Assembly: GCA_964485855.1 (NCBI GenBank)
Contig: CAZAKI010000033.1
Span: 1-23,081, forward strand
Length of the DNA stretch: 23,081 bases
Direction of reading: 5' to 3'
From: UBA993 sp964485855
GTDB lineage: Bacteria; Bacillota; Dethiobacteria; DTU022
Shown: positions 1 to 7,014 of the stretch, one piece after another
Numbering within the stretch: position 1 is the first letter of the stretch
Layout: each line of letters starts with the position of its first letter
The notes under the pieces: generated by a model
The model's input: only the letters and a program-made list of their open reading frames with translations
What the model was told of the DNA's origin: nothing
The model's database searches: none
Program-made: the position numbers and the translations under genes

Positions 1-48
1 GGTGAAGCCTTTTTCATTCTTGTGAAGATGTTTCATTAGTTTACGCAT
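1..48 (-). CDS. type IV prepilin, N-terminal fragment (runs off left edge)
   Basis: Only the first 16 codons are in the window: MRKLMKHLHKNEKGFT. A short basic leader ending in Lys-Gly followed by Phe-Thr is the classic class III prepilin leader cut by PilD between Gly and Phe. In such proteins the mature chain normally continues as FTLIE and forms the hydrophobic pilin stalk. A GAGAGGAG ribosome site lies 7 bases before the ATG at 46-48. The gene has the same orientation as the pilus operon to the right and is preceded by a GEMM-I aptamer (189-287), so it is probably a major or minor pilin whose expression responds to c-di-GMP. The body of the protein cannot be seen, so pilin versus pseudopilin is undecided. 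Confidence 0.8.
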   Translation of the reverse strand, partial: MRKLMKHLHKNEKGFT

Positions 49-188
49 TTTAAATCTCCTCTCAAATTTTATTGTGCTGGGTGCGGGTTATTGGATTTCC
101 CACCCCGTTTAAGCGGTAACAGTTATCTTTTCCTCGACCAGCTCCTTTTGTTTTAAATTTGACGATTCGGTTCGGGTCTTCAAAAATA

Positions 189-287
189 AACCCTGTTTCG
201 GCAGCCTGGCAATCATACCCCTGATGAGGCTTAGACCCATTGCTTTGCGCCCCTCTCTTTCGAAAGGTTTGCCCTTATCGTCAGGTT
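189..287 (-). promoter_or_regulatory. GEMM-I (c-di-GMP-I) riboswitch aptamer upstream of the prepilin
   Basis: On the minus strand the RNA reads GATAAGGGCAAACC, then a stem capped by a GAAA tetraloop (CTTTC-GAAA-GAGAG), then GGGGCGCAAAGC, then GGGTCTAAG ... GGGTATGATTGCC, then CAGGCTGCCG. These are the conserved blocks of the class I c-di-GMP riboswitch, including a TCTAAG/GTATGA pair resembling the tetraloop receptor. P1 can form between bases near 282-287 and 189-195. The base equivalent to Vc2 G20 (opposite plus-strand 273) is G, the c-di-GMP-type identity. The P1 3' strand is followed directly by a T-rich run. The 140-base leader down to the prepilin ATG also holds a GGGTG/CACCC hairpin near 74-107, but no clear terminator. 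Confidence 0.88.
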
Positions 288-330
288 ACTTGTCTACTTT
301 CTTTGTTACCATTCTGCCCTTCTATCTATA

Positions 331-359
331 GTTATACCGAGAAATATTTTTTTTAGACA
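331..359 (-). promoter_or_regulatory. candidate promoter for the prepilin riboswitch transcript
   Basis: The minus strand has TATAAC (331-336) in the context CTCGGTATAAC, preceded 17 bases upstream by GTGTCT (354-359). The -10 fits sigma-A loosely and the -35 does not. GTGTCTAA followed 13 bases later by CGGTAT instead loosely resembles the SigB-type layout, which would fit the SigB/F/G-type sigma gene next door. The start would fall about 35-40 bases before the aptamer. The assignment to a sigma factor is inference. Confidence 0.35.
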
Positions 360-867
360 CTTATTTAAAAAAAAATTAAATTTTTTTCGATATCGCTAAT
401 TCTTTTACCTCTATTCATTAATTGTTAATGTATTTAAAGCAAAATTCCTTCGTTTTGCCCTGGAGCAATCTGAAGGAACATTAATTCTACAGGTAATTTT
501 TGGTTATAATCATTGCTCGTTAAGCCACGGGAACAGTAAAATTGACTTCCCCTTGAAGCTCCGCTTCGCTACGTGCTACGGTGATGCTTGAACCATCCCC
601 GAAGCAATACTCGCCTTTAAGCTCAGATCGCCAGGTGCCGGAGATCCGGGAAAACCATAGTATCTTTCACCCCCACCCCGACCCTCCCCCCTCAAGGGGG
701 AGGGAGGGAGTTTTCGCTGTTCCTCAAAGTCTGTCAGCAATGGGTCTCCCCAAACTTGGGGGAGAGTGTTATCTAAATGCAGGACTTACCTAAGTTTAAT
801 GGACACTAAATATCATTCTGGTTTTCTAGCGCAAATCAACTACAAGTCCACAGAGTACTAATAGTAA
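337..867. other. gene-poor intergenic stretch with G/C palindromes
   Basis: No convincing gene is seen between the sigma factor stop and the prepilin promoter. Positions 337-520 are very A/T rich. Positions 660-770 hold two GC-rich inverted repeats, listed separately. A 70-codon open frame at 581-793 reads through these repeats, has no ribosome site and encodes low-complexity Pro/Gly-rich sequence, so it is not called as a gene. Confidence 0.5.
682..765. repeat. pair of GC-rich palindromes (REP-like or terminator-like)
   Basis: The first is a perfect 9-base stem, CCCTCCCCC (682-690) with GGGGGAGGG (696-704) and a CTCAA loop. The second is TCTCCCC (745-751) with GGGGAGA (759-765). They lie downstream of the sigma gene on the minus strand, but neither is followed by a good T-run in that direction. 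They could be dispersed palindromic repeats or a weak terminator or processing signal. Confidence 0.45.
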
Positions 868-1584
868 TTAGGCTAAGACGTAGGATCTCATTTCGTCTAA
901 GCCTTTGTCAAGCAGGCGGGATACTTTACGTTGATTGATGCCCAGTTTGGTTGCGATCTGTTCCTGGGTCAAGCCCTCATAATAGGTTAGCTTGATAACC
1001 TGCTTTTGCAACTCTTCCATCTTTTCCAGTGACATTTTAACAGTGATCACATCTTCAATCGGCAGTTTAAAGGATTCGTAACGCAAATGCCGCAGCTTGG
1101 AAATATCAAGCTCGTCTAAGGAGACACAGCCGGCCTGCATCGCTTCAGCAATACCTTCTTCGGTGACGTTTACTTTTTTGGCAATTTCTTTCAGGGTGGG
1201 CATCGCTTTCTTTTCCTGGTAAAGCGTTTCGGTAGCTTCCACAATCCGACCCCGGAGCTCTTTCATCCATTCAGGAATTTGGAAGGTACCCCGATCACGC
1301 AGTTCATGACGGATTTCACCGACAATATAATGGACAGCATAGGTTGAAAACTTAGTTCCCCGGGAGGAATCAAACCGTTTAATGGCCTTCAGCAGTCCTT
1401 CGTATGCAGCCTGCTTTAAATCTTCATCTGTGCTCCCGAAGCTGTAAAGCGAGGTATAATGTCTGATCAATGGTTCGGCCGCCTCAATTACGGCTTCCTT
1501 GGGAAATTGCAGCGGATCCTGCCGATAAAGCTCAAATGCTCCGTCGATTCCGTTAATCTCATCATGATTATTTTTTGTTGCCAT
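868..1584 (-). CDS. RNA polymerase sigma factor, SigB/SigF/SigG-like
   Basis: A complete 238-residue sigma-70-family factor. Region 2 is at about residues 34-103, with KRFDSSRGTKFSTYA and then GEIRHELRDRGTF, the hallmark of the SigB/F/G group. Region 3 is at about 104-172 and contains the PTLKEIA motif. Region 4 is at about 184-236, with helix-turn-helix LTQEQIATKLGINQRKVSRL. A GGAGG site lies 10 bases before the ATG. No anti-sigma or anti-anti-sigma gene is adjacent. The gene has its own promoter, a GEMM-I aptamer and an intrinsic terminator in its leader, so its level is probably set by c-di-GMP. Its target genes are unknown. The locus suggests pilus genes, perhaps the prepilin just downstream. 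It is a close paralogue of the N-terminal half of the neighbouring chimera at 1886-2962. Confidence 0.9.
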   Translation of the reverse strand: MATKNNHDEINGIDGAFELYRQDPLQFPKEAVIEAAEPLIRHYTSLYSFGSTDEDLKQAAYEGLLKAIKRFDSSRGTKFSTYAVHYIVGEIRHELRDRGTFQIPEWMKELRGRIVEATETLYQEKKAMPTLKEIAKKVNVTEEGIAEAMQAGCVSLDELDISKLRHLRYESFKLPIEDVITVKMSLEKMEELQKQVIKLTYYEGLTQEQIATKLGINQRKVSRLLDKGLDEMRSYVLA

Positions 1585-1675
1585 TTAACCTGAACCTCCA
1601 CTTTTTTGATCAGGTTGGTTAATTGTTGTTTTAGCTCCATTTGAGCTATCTACGGCAAGTCAACCTTAAACCCTG

Positions 1676-1712
1676 AAAAATAAAACCCCGCCTTTTGCTG
1701 GAGGCGGGGTTA
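1676..1712 (-). terminator. intrinsic terminator in the sigma-gene leader (riboswitch expression platform)
   Basis: The minus-strand RNA reads AACCCCGCCT, an eight-base loop (CCAGCAAA), AGGCGGGGTT, then TTATTTTT, a strong ten-base-pair hairpin plus T-run. It lies between the aptamer at 1736-1829 and the sigma start at 1584. Its 5' strand includes CCGCCTC, exactly complementary to GAGGCGG in the aptamer's P2 (opposite 1797-1803), which offers an antiterminator pairing. It would also stop read-through from the pilus operon upstream. Confidence 0.88.
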
Positions 1713-1735
1713 AAATTGATTTTTACATACCCTGC

Positions 1736-1829
1736 GAACCGGCAACTGGCTGACTTCAGTAACGTTGTCACTGTAAGTCCCTTTAGTTTTGCGCCACCGC
1801 CTCTCAGCGGCTTTGCCCTTATACAGTTC
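1736..1829 (-). promoter_or_regulatory. GEMM-I (c-di-GMP-I) riboswitch aptamer upstream of the sigma factor
   Basis: The minus-strand RNA begins GAACTG, which pairs with CGGTTC at the 3' end (P1). It continues TATAAGGGCAAAGCCGC, a GAGA tetraloop hairpin and GGTGGCGCAAAACT. A long P3 follows, with GACTT and CAGTGAC pairing with GTTACTG and AAGTC. The aptamer ends AGCCAGTTGCCGG. The base equivalent to Vc2 G20 is G. Unlike the other two aptamers it has GAGA in place of GAAA and a continuous P3 without the usual tetraloop receptor, so it is a structural variant. It sits between a sigma-A promoter and a terminator, which makes it a transcription-attenuating switch. Confidence 0.82.
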
Positions 1830-1839
1830 TTTATCTTAT

Positions 1840-1867
1840 TTAATACACATAATGATTAGAATGTCAA
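1840..1867 (-). promoter_or_regulatory. sigma-A-type promoter for the sigma-factor leader
   Basis: TTGACA (opposite 1862-1867), a 16-base spacer and TATTAA (opposite 1840-1845) on the minus strand. Transcription would start a few bases before the aptamer's P1 strand at 1829. The promoter sits in the short gap after the chimera gene's stop codon, so the sigma gene can be transcribed independently of the pilus operon. Confidence 0.65.
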
Positions 1868-1885
1868 GCACTTATTTGAAAATTT

Positions 1886-2962
1886 TCAATTAAACTGTTC
1901 TGACAACGTATCGGTTTCATCTAGATCGCTGAATTCTGCCTGCAGATTGAGAGTAATATTAATTCTGGCCGGGATGTTCTCGTTACGAACCGTGTGCACC
2001 CGATCAACCTGGATATTTTCTTCATCACTGCGCAGGTAATCAAGCAGTTGTAATAGACCGCGGTAACGCCCCTCCAGCATAACTTCAAGAGCAATTTCGT
2101 AACCCTCTCCATCAATTTTAGTTTGTTCACCAAACAATATTTTAGTTAGGTGCAAGCCAAACTCATCGGATAACACTTCAAAATAGCACTTAAGATCTTG
2201 CTGATTAAAGCGATCAGGAAAATCGAGCCTAAAACTGCGTAACGGTTGAATATGGTTTAACTCACCACCATTTTCGACAACTTTTAGATACTGGTCCTGT
2301 TCGTGCACCAGGGCTTTTTCCTCTTCTTCCATCGCCAGCCGTAGTTCTCTCAGGTTGGCAGAAAAGAGCGACAGCACTTTTAATTGGATATCGCCTAAGC
2401 GATCAAGGGATTTGCGGATCTTAATGACATCTTCAACCGGCAACTTAAAAGCTTCCAGCCTTAAGCTTTTGATTGACTTTAAATTCAGATTGTTTGCCTG
2501 TACACTGCCGGCCTGCATCGTTTCTGCGATACCATTTTCTGCAATATTAACCTTGTTGGCAATTTGTTGCAGGGTGGGCATCATTTGGTTTTCCGCCGCC
2601 AACTCCTCAGTGGCCCTGATTACATCATCCTGCAGTTTTTGCAACCAGTCAGGGACCCTGAAGAGCTGCCGATTTTTTAGTTCTTCCCTGATATCACAAA
2701 TGATGCAGTGAGTAGCATATGTCGAGAAAGGAACTCCCCTGGACAGATCAAAACGTTTTAAAGCTTTAAGAAAGCCGTTGGAGGCTGATCTTTTTAACCC
2801 CTCATCCATCTTCCCGGGGCTGTAAATTCCGGCAAAGTACTCGGCCATATCTCGTCCAAGCCTGACGACTTCTTCCCGTGATTCCTGGTCACCGGTTTCT
2901 AAGTATGCTTTTACGGCATTCTCCAGGTTAAGCTGGCTGTCCGTTAATTGATCTGCTGACAT
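1886..2962 (-). CDS. chimera: sigma factor regions 2-3 fused to a PilO-like soluble domain
   Basis: A 358-residue protein from ATG 2962, chosen because AAGGGGAG lies 6 bases upstream. An in-frame TTG at 2980 has no ribosome site. Residues 1 to about 200 align with the neighbouring sigma factor: RFDLSRGVPFSTYA in region 2, MPTLQQIANKVNI in region 3, and the start of region 4 (SLDRLGDIQLKVLSLF). The helix-turn-helix is then missing. From SANLRELRLAMEEEE (about 201) onward it matches the PilO encoded at 4778-5329, starting just after that protein's membrane helix (AANLNSLKVAVEDEK). A coiled coil follows, then a ferredoxin-like domain (GYEIALEVMLEGRYRGLLQLLDYL versus GYVTMPLVITVEGSYRSLIDLLDHL). 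There is no signal peptide or membrane helix, so the protein should be cytosolic. It lies 64 bases after pilB and is probably the last gene of that operon. Function unknown; it could be an RNA-polymerase-binding regulator, a decoy, or a PilN/PilO-contacting sensor. Confidence 0.85.
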   Translation of the reverse strand: MSADQLTDSQLNLENAVKAYLETGDQESREEVVRLGRDMAEYFAGIYSPGKMDEGLKRSASNGFLKALKRFDLSRGVPFSTYATHCIICDIREELKNRQLFRVPDWLQKLQDDVIRATEELAAENQMMPTLQQIANKVNIAENGIAETMQAGSVQANNLNLKSIKSLRLEAFKLPVEDVIKIRKSLDRLGDIQLKVLSLFSANLRELRLAMEEEEKALVHEQDQYLKVVENGGELNHIQPLRSFRLDFPDRFNQQDLKCYFEVLSDEFGLHLTKILFGEQTKIDGEGYEIALEVMLEGRYRGLLQLLDYLRSDEENIQVDRVHTVRNENIPARINITLNLQAEFSDLDETDTLSEQFN

Positions 2963-3026
2963 CTTGATCTCCCCTTGCAAAAATCAATCATTGTTTTTAT
3001 TGTCAAAATATGCATATCCCTGTTTA

Positions 3027-4736
3027 TTAAGAAATTACCCTTAACGCCTCTTCAAGCGAAGTCAAACCGGCTCTTACTTTCATTAGCCCATCCTGGCGCA
3101 GGGTGATCATCCCCTCGGAAATGGCGACCTCGTTTATTTCTCCTGCTGAACGATGCTGAAGGGTAAGGTTTTTGACTTTATCGGTTACGATCAGCAGTTC
3201 ATAAACCCCGCGCCGCCCTTTGTAACCGGTTTTACTGCAACGCAAGCAGCCTACCGGTTTATAAAGTTTTATTTCACGTTCTTCCTTGGCGAAGGGAAAA
3301 TCCGGCACTGCCGTCAGCAATTCTTCGCGGCTGATCTTGTATTCCTGGCGACAATGTTGGCAGAGCAGCCGGACCAGGCGCTGAGCCAGAACCGCAATAA
3401 CCGAAGAAGCCGTCAGATACGATTCAATACCCATGTCGCCCAGGCGGGTAATGGCCCCCGCTGCATCGTTGGTATGCAAAGTTGAAAGCACCAGGTGTCC
3501 GGTCAGGGCTGATTCGATGGCAATGCGCGCTGTTTCCCGGTCGCGAATCTCACCAATCATGATGATATCCGGATCGTTGCGCAAAATAGAACGCAGCCCC
3601 GTGGCAAAGGTTAAGCCGGCCTGCGGGTTAATCTGGACCTGGTTAATCCCGGCCAGCCGGTATTCAATCGGATCTTCAACGGTAATAATATGCTTTTCGA
3701 CTGAATTAAGCTCAGAAAGACCGGCATAAAGGGTTGTTGTTTTACCGCTGCCGGTAGGTCCAGTGACTAAAACACAACCATGAGGTTTGTGAATCATTTT
3801 GCGAAATAGCTTAAGCTGGCTCTCGGGAAAGCCAAGTTCAGGCAGGGTGATCATCTGCGCGCTGCGGTCGAGAAGGCGCAAAGTAATTTTTTCCCCATAA
3901 GCGGTGGGCAGCGAGGCAACCCGCATATCAATCAGCCGACGATCCAGTTTCAATGATATCCGTCCGTCCTGGGGAATCCGACGGTTGGCGATATCCATAT
4001 TAGCCACAACCTTGATCCGGGACACCAGAGGTGGATAAAGCCTGAATGGCGGTTGCATCACCTCGTGCAGGACACCGTCAATTCTGAACCTGACTCGCAG
4101 GCTTTTATCCTGCGGTTCAATGTGAATATCGCTGGCTCCATCCCGGGCAGCCTGGTTAAAAATCAGGTTAGCCAGCTGCACCGCCGGTTTGCCGATCGAA
4201 ACGGTTTGACCTTCTTCAAGGTCTTCAGCTTCCTGAAGATCTTCCTCTTCGGTGGTTTCGATCGCACTGGTTGAACGGGAATACTGATCGATGGCCGCCC
4301 TAAGCTCACTGCCGGTAGTGCAAACCGGCTTGATTTCGTAACCGGTAATTAACCTGATATCATCAATCGCCAGAATATCATTCGGATCAAACATGGCTAC
4401 TACCAGGCGTTCTCCTTCAAAACCAACGGGAAGGGCCCTATAGCGGCGCGCTGAATCCGGATCAATTAAAGAAGCAGCCACCCCGTCAATCTTATATTTT
4501 TCAAGGTGGATAAAATCAACCCCGGCCTGAGCAGCAATGGCCTTTGTAATAATTTCTTCCGAGGCAAAACCCAGTTCGATCAACACCTGGCCCAGCAGCT
4601 TTTTGTCACCATTATTCCTGGCTCTTTCGTGTTCATCAAGAGCCTGTTTCAGCTGTTCTCTGGTAATCGTGCCATTGTCAACCAATAAATGACCGATCCT
4701 TTTTTCACTGCTCTTGGTAATCTGGGTTGAATCCAT
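3027..4736 (-). CDS. pilB: type IV pilus extension ATPase PilB with MshEN domain
   Basis: A 569-residue secretion ATPase that powers pilus extension at the inner face of the membrane. The start is ATG 4736, with GAGGAG upstream; an in-frame TTG at 4769 lacks a ribosome site. The N-terminal MshEN region (about 12-150) has the two tandem motifs RIGHLLVDNGTITREQL and LLGQVLIELGFASEEI, which bind c-di-GMP in MshE-type ATPases. An acidic linker follows, then the N2 domain (SDIHIEP ... RIDG). The motor domain has Walker A GPTGSGKTT (about 326-334), Asp box VEDPIEY, Walker B DPDIIMIGEIRD and His box TGHLVLSTLHT. The C-terminal Zn tetracysteine is CQHC ... CLRC. It follows pilO closely and is the last canonical pilus gene of the operon. 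Confidence 0.95.
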   Translation of the reverse strand: MDSTQITKSSEKRIGHLLVDNGTITREQLKQALDEHERARNNGDKKLLGQVLIELGFASEEIITKAIAAQAGVDFIHLEKYKIDGVAASLIDPDSARRYRALPVGFEGERLVVAMFDPNDILAIDDIRLITGYEIKPVCTTGSELRAAIDQYSRSTSAIETTEEEDLQEAEDLEEGQTVSIGKPAVQLANLIFNQAARDGASDIHIEPQDKSLRVRFRIDGVLHEVMQPPFRLYPPLVSRIKVVANMDIANRRIPQDGRISLKLDRRLIDMRVASLPTAYGEKITLRLLDRSAQMITLPELGFPESQLKLFRKMIHKPHGCVLVTGPTGSGKTTTLYAGLSELNSVEKHIITVEDPIEYRLAGINQVQINPQAGLTFATGLRSILRNDPDIIMIGEIRDRETARIAIESALTGHLVLSTLHTNDAAGAITRLGDMGIESYLTASSVIAVLAQRLVRLLCQHCRQEYKISREELLTAVPDFPFAKEEREIKLYKPVGCLRCSKTGYKGRRGVYELLIVTDKVKNLTLQHRSAGEINEVAISEGMITLRQDGLMKVRAGLTSLEEALRVIS

Positions 4737-4777
4737 ACTGGTGCACTCCTCTAAGTTGACTGCTTGCAAAATTGCCG

Positions 4778-5329
4778 TTAGTTGGTGTTGGCACGGTAAA
4801 AGGCATTGGCCGTAATAATAGTCCGGATATTCCCCTGTGGGCTGCCGGCCAGGGCAATCCTAACCTGGTCTACCCGAAAAGCCCTGCCACTCCACTGCAA
4901 GTGATCGAGCAGATCAATCAGACTGCGGTAGCTGCCTTCCACGGTTATAACCAAGGGCATGGTAACATAGCCGCTTTCAGCGTTGGGAATTCTATTTTCA
5001 AACCTGATCTCATGAATCCGCAGATCGTACTCCTCGGCAGTGATGTTGATCAGGCGTAATATTTCTGCTTCCTCAGGCTGCTCCGGAATCAATCGTTTAA
5101 GCCTTGCCGCCTCTTCCCGGTAAAATGGGGCATTGGCCTGGTATTCAAGACGCTGAGCAAGTAAAGCTTCCGCCTGGGCCAAGGCCAGTTTCTCATCTTC
5201 AACAGCCACTTTCAGACTGTTTAAGTTGGCAGCCTGCAAATAGATCATCGCCAGGCCAACCAGAATAGCCAGGACAGAAAGTATAATGATGATTGAAGCT
5301 TTACGTGCTTCAGCCGCTGGAGTTGCCAT
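4778..5329 (-). CDS. pilO: type IV pilus alignment protein PilO
   Basis: A 183-residue bitopic membrane protein. A short cytoplasmic tail is followed by a membrane helix at about residues 12-33 (IIIILSVLAILVGLAMIY), a coiled coil (about 36-85) and a C-terminal ferredoxin-like domain with GYVTMPLVITVEGSYRSLIDLL. It heterodimerises with PilN and links the PilM/PilB motor platform to outer pilus parts. The ATG directly follows the PilN stop codon without a gap, so the two are translationally coupled. The soluble half is clearly the relative of the C-terminal half of the chimera at 1886-2962. Confidence 0.88.
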   Translation of the reverse strand: MATPAAEARKASIIIILSVLAILVGLAMIYLQAANLNSLKVAVEDEKLALAQAEALLAQRLEYQANAPFYREEAARLKRLIPEQPEEAEILRLINITAEEYDLRIHEIRFENRIPNAESGYVTMPLVITVEGSYRSLIDLLDHLQWSGRAFRVDQVRIALAGSPQGNIRTIITANAFYRANTN

Positions 5330-5977
5330 TTACTGGGCACCCCCCTCTTCTTCTGCCTGCTCAGCCTCTTGCTCTGCTGCATCGAGCTGCTCAATCTCTT
5401 CACTTTGTTCATTGAAAAAACCGGGTCCGGAGAGTAGGGCTGCATCAATCTGAAACTGGATAGCCTCTTTGCCCTGGTAATTTGTTTCTGTCGATACCCG
5501 ACAATTAACCTCTTCCAGCTGGTCTAATGTTTTCATGCTTTCCAACAAATCAGCCAGACTGTCGTGATCGTAGGACCAACCACGAATGGTCAGGGTACCG
5601 GCCTGATCGCTATAGACTGCTGTTAAATCTGAAAACCAGGCGGTTACCGGCATCACCTGACTAATCCCCCTAAAGAATGCGCTCCATCGCGGTACGGTTC
5701 CCATGGCACTGCTGACCAGTTGCTGAGCAGTGTTAATTTCTCGGTCCAGTCCAGCAAATTCCTCAAGCGCCGCTGCCTGCTGTTCCACTGCTTCACGTTC
5801 TTGCTGCAGCGATTTAAAATTGTTCCGGACCAATAAAGTATTTACAAAGAAAAAAACATTAATGACTACAATCATAATCAGGAAAAGAAGGATCAGCATC
5901 TGGATCTTTTTCCGGTTCTCCTTTTCCTGCCTTCGGCGCTTGATTTCAGGAGGCAGTAAACTAACCCGATTGATCAT
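5330..5977 (-). CDS. pilN: type IV pilus assembly protein PilN
   Basis: A 215-residue bitopic protein. The cytoplasmic N-terminus carries VSLLPPEI, the conserved PilM-binding motif (family INLLP). A basic stretch and a membrane helix at about 26-49 (QMLILLFLIMIVVINVFFFV) follow, then a coiled coil and a ferredoxin-like domain (WFSDLTAVYSDQAGTLTIRG). The C-terminus is long and Glu/Ala/Gln-rich. Its ATG overlaps the pilM stop by four bases (ATGA), as expected for coupled translation of a PilM-PilN pair. Confidence 0.9.
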   Translation of the reverse strand: MINRVSLLPPEIKRRRQEKENRKKIQMLILLFLIMIVVINVFFFVNTLLVRNNFKSLQQEREAVEQQAAALEEFAGLDREINTAQQLVSSAMGTVPRWSAFFRGISQVMPVTAWFSDLTAVYSDQAGTLTIRGWSYDHDSLADLLESMKTLDQLEEVNCRVSTETNYQGKEAIQFQIDAALLSGPGFFNEQSEEIEQLDAAEQEAEQAEEEGGAQ

Positions 5978-6999
5978 GATCCCTCAAGCCCCCTTAAAGC
6001 CAAGCCGGTACTGGTCGCATAGTCGAGAACATCGGTATTGGACTTGGCCAGCTTGCGGGCTACTGCCGGGTAGGCTTTCAGCGGGTTAAAAACCCGTACC
6101 GGCAGTTCGAGATACTGGTCTAAAAGCTCGGCAACGCCCGGGAAACGGGCCCCCCTGCCGCTTAGTAAAATTCCTTCCACCCTGGCAGCACCCGGCAGAT
6201 CATGATAATATGTTAAGGATGAACGAATTTCAACCGCTAAGCTGTTAATCCAACTGTTAATAATTGCCCGTGAATCTTCAGGGTTAACTGCGCAGGCTTT
6301 AAAAATATGATCAATTTTACAGCCCAGGCTTTCAGCCAGATCGATAATTTTAACCAAACCAAGACGGGCCAGCCGCGGCTTGCCGTGTGATGAAACCAGG
6401 ATGCTGTTTAAGCCGTTAGCAACATTAACCATGGCTATGGTCATCCCCATTGCTTTTGCGGGTAGCAGTCTGATCATCGCCATACTAGAAACATCGACAT
6501 CAACCGGATCGAGTTGGGCAATTTCCAAGGCCTGCAGAAAGCTGTCGAGCATATCGCGTCTAGCGGCAACCAATAAAATCTCGAGTTGATTTTCCGCCTC
6601 ATCCCCCTGTCCTGCGACTTCTCCGAGAACCAGGTAATCAAGAACCACACTTTCCAAGGGGATTGGCAGATATTCCTGGGCCTGAAAATGGATAATACTG
6701 CGCAATTTGTTCGGCGGCACTTTCGGAATAGTTATATGGCGAACCAGAACCCCCTGGTTTGAAACCCCGAGCAGGATACTGCGTTCCCTGAAACCAGCGC
6801 GGTGCCAGTACTCTTTTAAGGCCTGCCCAACCTGGTCTGGATGCATAACCATCCCTTCCTTGACCGCACCTGCAGGTAAAGGGATGCTGCCCAAGTGCAC
6901 CAAACCCGGAGAACTTGGTTTACCGGAAAGTTCCACTGCCCGGGCAATTCCGGTATCAAGTTCAAGTCCGACAACTCTTTTTCCACTTACAGGCGACAT
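5974..6999 (-). CDS. pilM: type IV pilus assembly ATPase-fold protein PilM
   Basis: A 341-residue actin-like (FtsA-fold) cytoplasmic protein. The N-terminal phosphate-1 segment is VVGLELDTGIARAVEL. The SHS2-type insert has ILLGVSNQGVLVRHITIPKV followed by the EYLPIPLESVVLDY segment typical of PilM. The C-terminal nucleotide-binding half has VEGILLSGRGARFPGVAELL. PilM binds the PilN tail and docks to PilB/PilT and PilC in the motor complex. AGGAG lies about 10 bases before the ATG. It sits between pilC and pilN in the usual order. Confidence 0.92.
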   Translation of the reverse strand: MSPVSGKRVVGLELDTGIARAVELSGKPSSPGLVHLGSIPLPAGAVKEGMVMHPDQVGQALKEYWHRAGFRERSILLGVSNQGVLVRHITIPKVPPNKLRSIIHFQAQEYLPIPLESVVLDYLVLGEVAGQGDEAENQLEILLVAARRDMLDSFLQALEIAQLDPVDVDVSSMAMIRLLPAKAMGMTIAMVNVANGLNSILVSSHGKPRLARLGLVKIIDLAESLGCKIDHIFKACAVNPEDSRAIINSWINSLAVEIRSSLTYYHDLPGAARVEGILLSGRGARFPGVAELLDQYLELPVRVFNPLKAYPAVARKLAKSNTDVLDYATSTGLALRGLEGS

Positions 7000-7014
7000 C
7001 CGGTCAGCGCTCCT

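Noticed and set aside
74..107. Intrinsic terminator in the prepilin leader
   Set aside because: The GGGTG/CACCC hairpin is followed by AGCACAATAAAA on the minus strand, with no T-run.
189..287. cGAMP-selective (GEMM-Ib) identity for the prepilin aptamer
   Set aside because: The position equivalent to Vc2 20 is G, which points to c-di-GMP rather than the A20 seen in cGAMP-selective members.
581..793. 70-codon open frame on the plus strand
   Set aside because: No ribosome site, low-complexity product, and it runs through two GC-rich palindromes; treated as intergenic.
1921..2133. Open frame overlapping the sigma-PilO chimera in another frame
   Set aside because: It lies wholly within the PilO-like coding segment and has no independent start signal. 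The chimera frame is supported by homology at both ends, so no frameshift needs to be invoked.
2984..3006. Separate promoter for the chimera gene (TTGACA opposite 3001-3006)
   Set aside because: No acceptable -10 at 16-18 bases; co-transcription with pilB is simpler.
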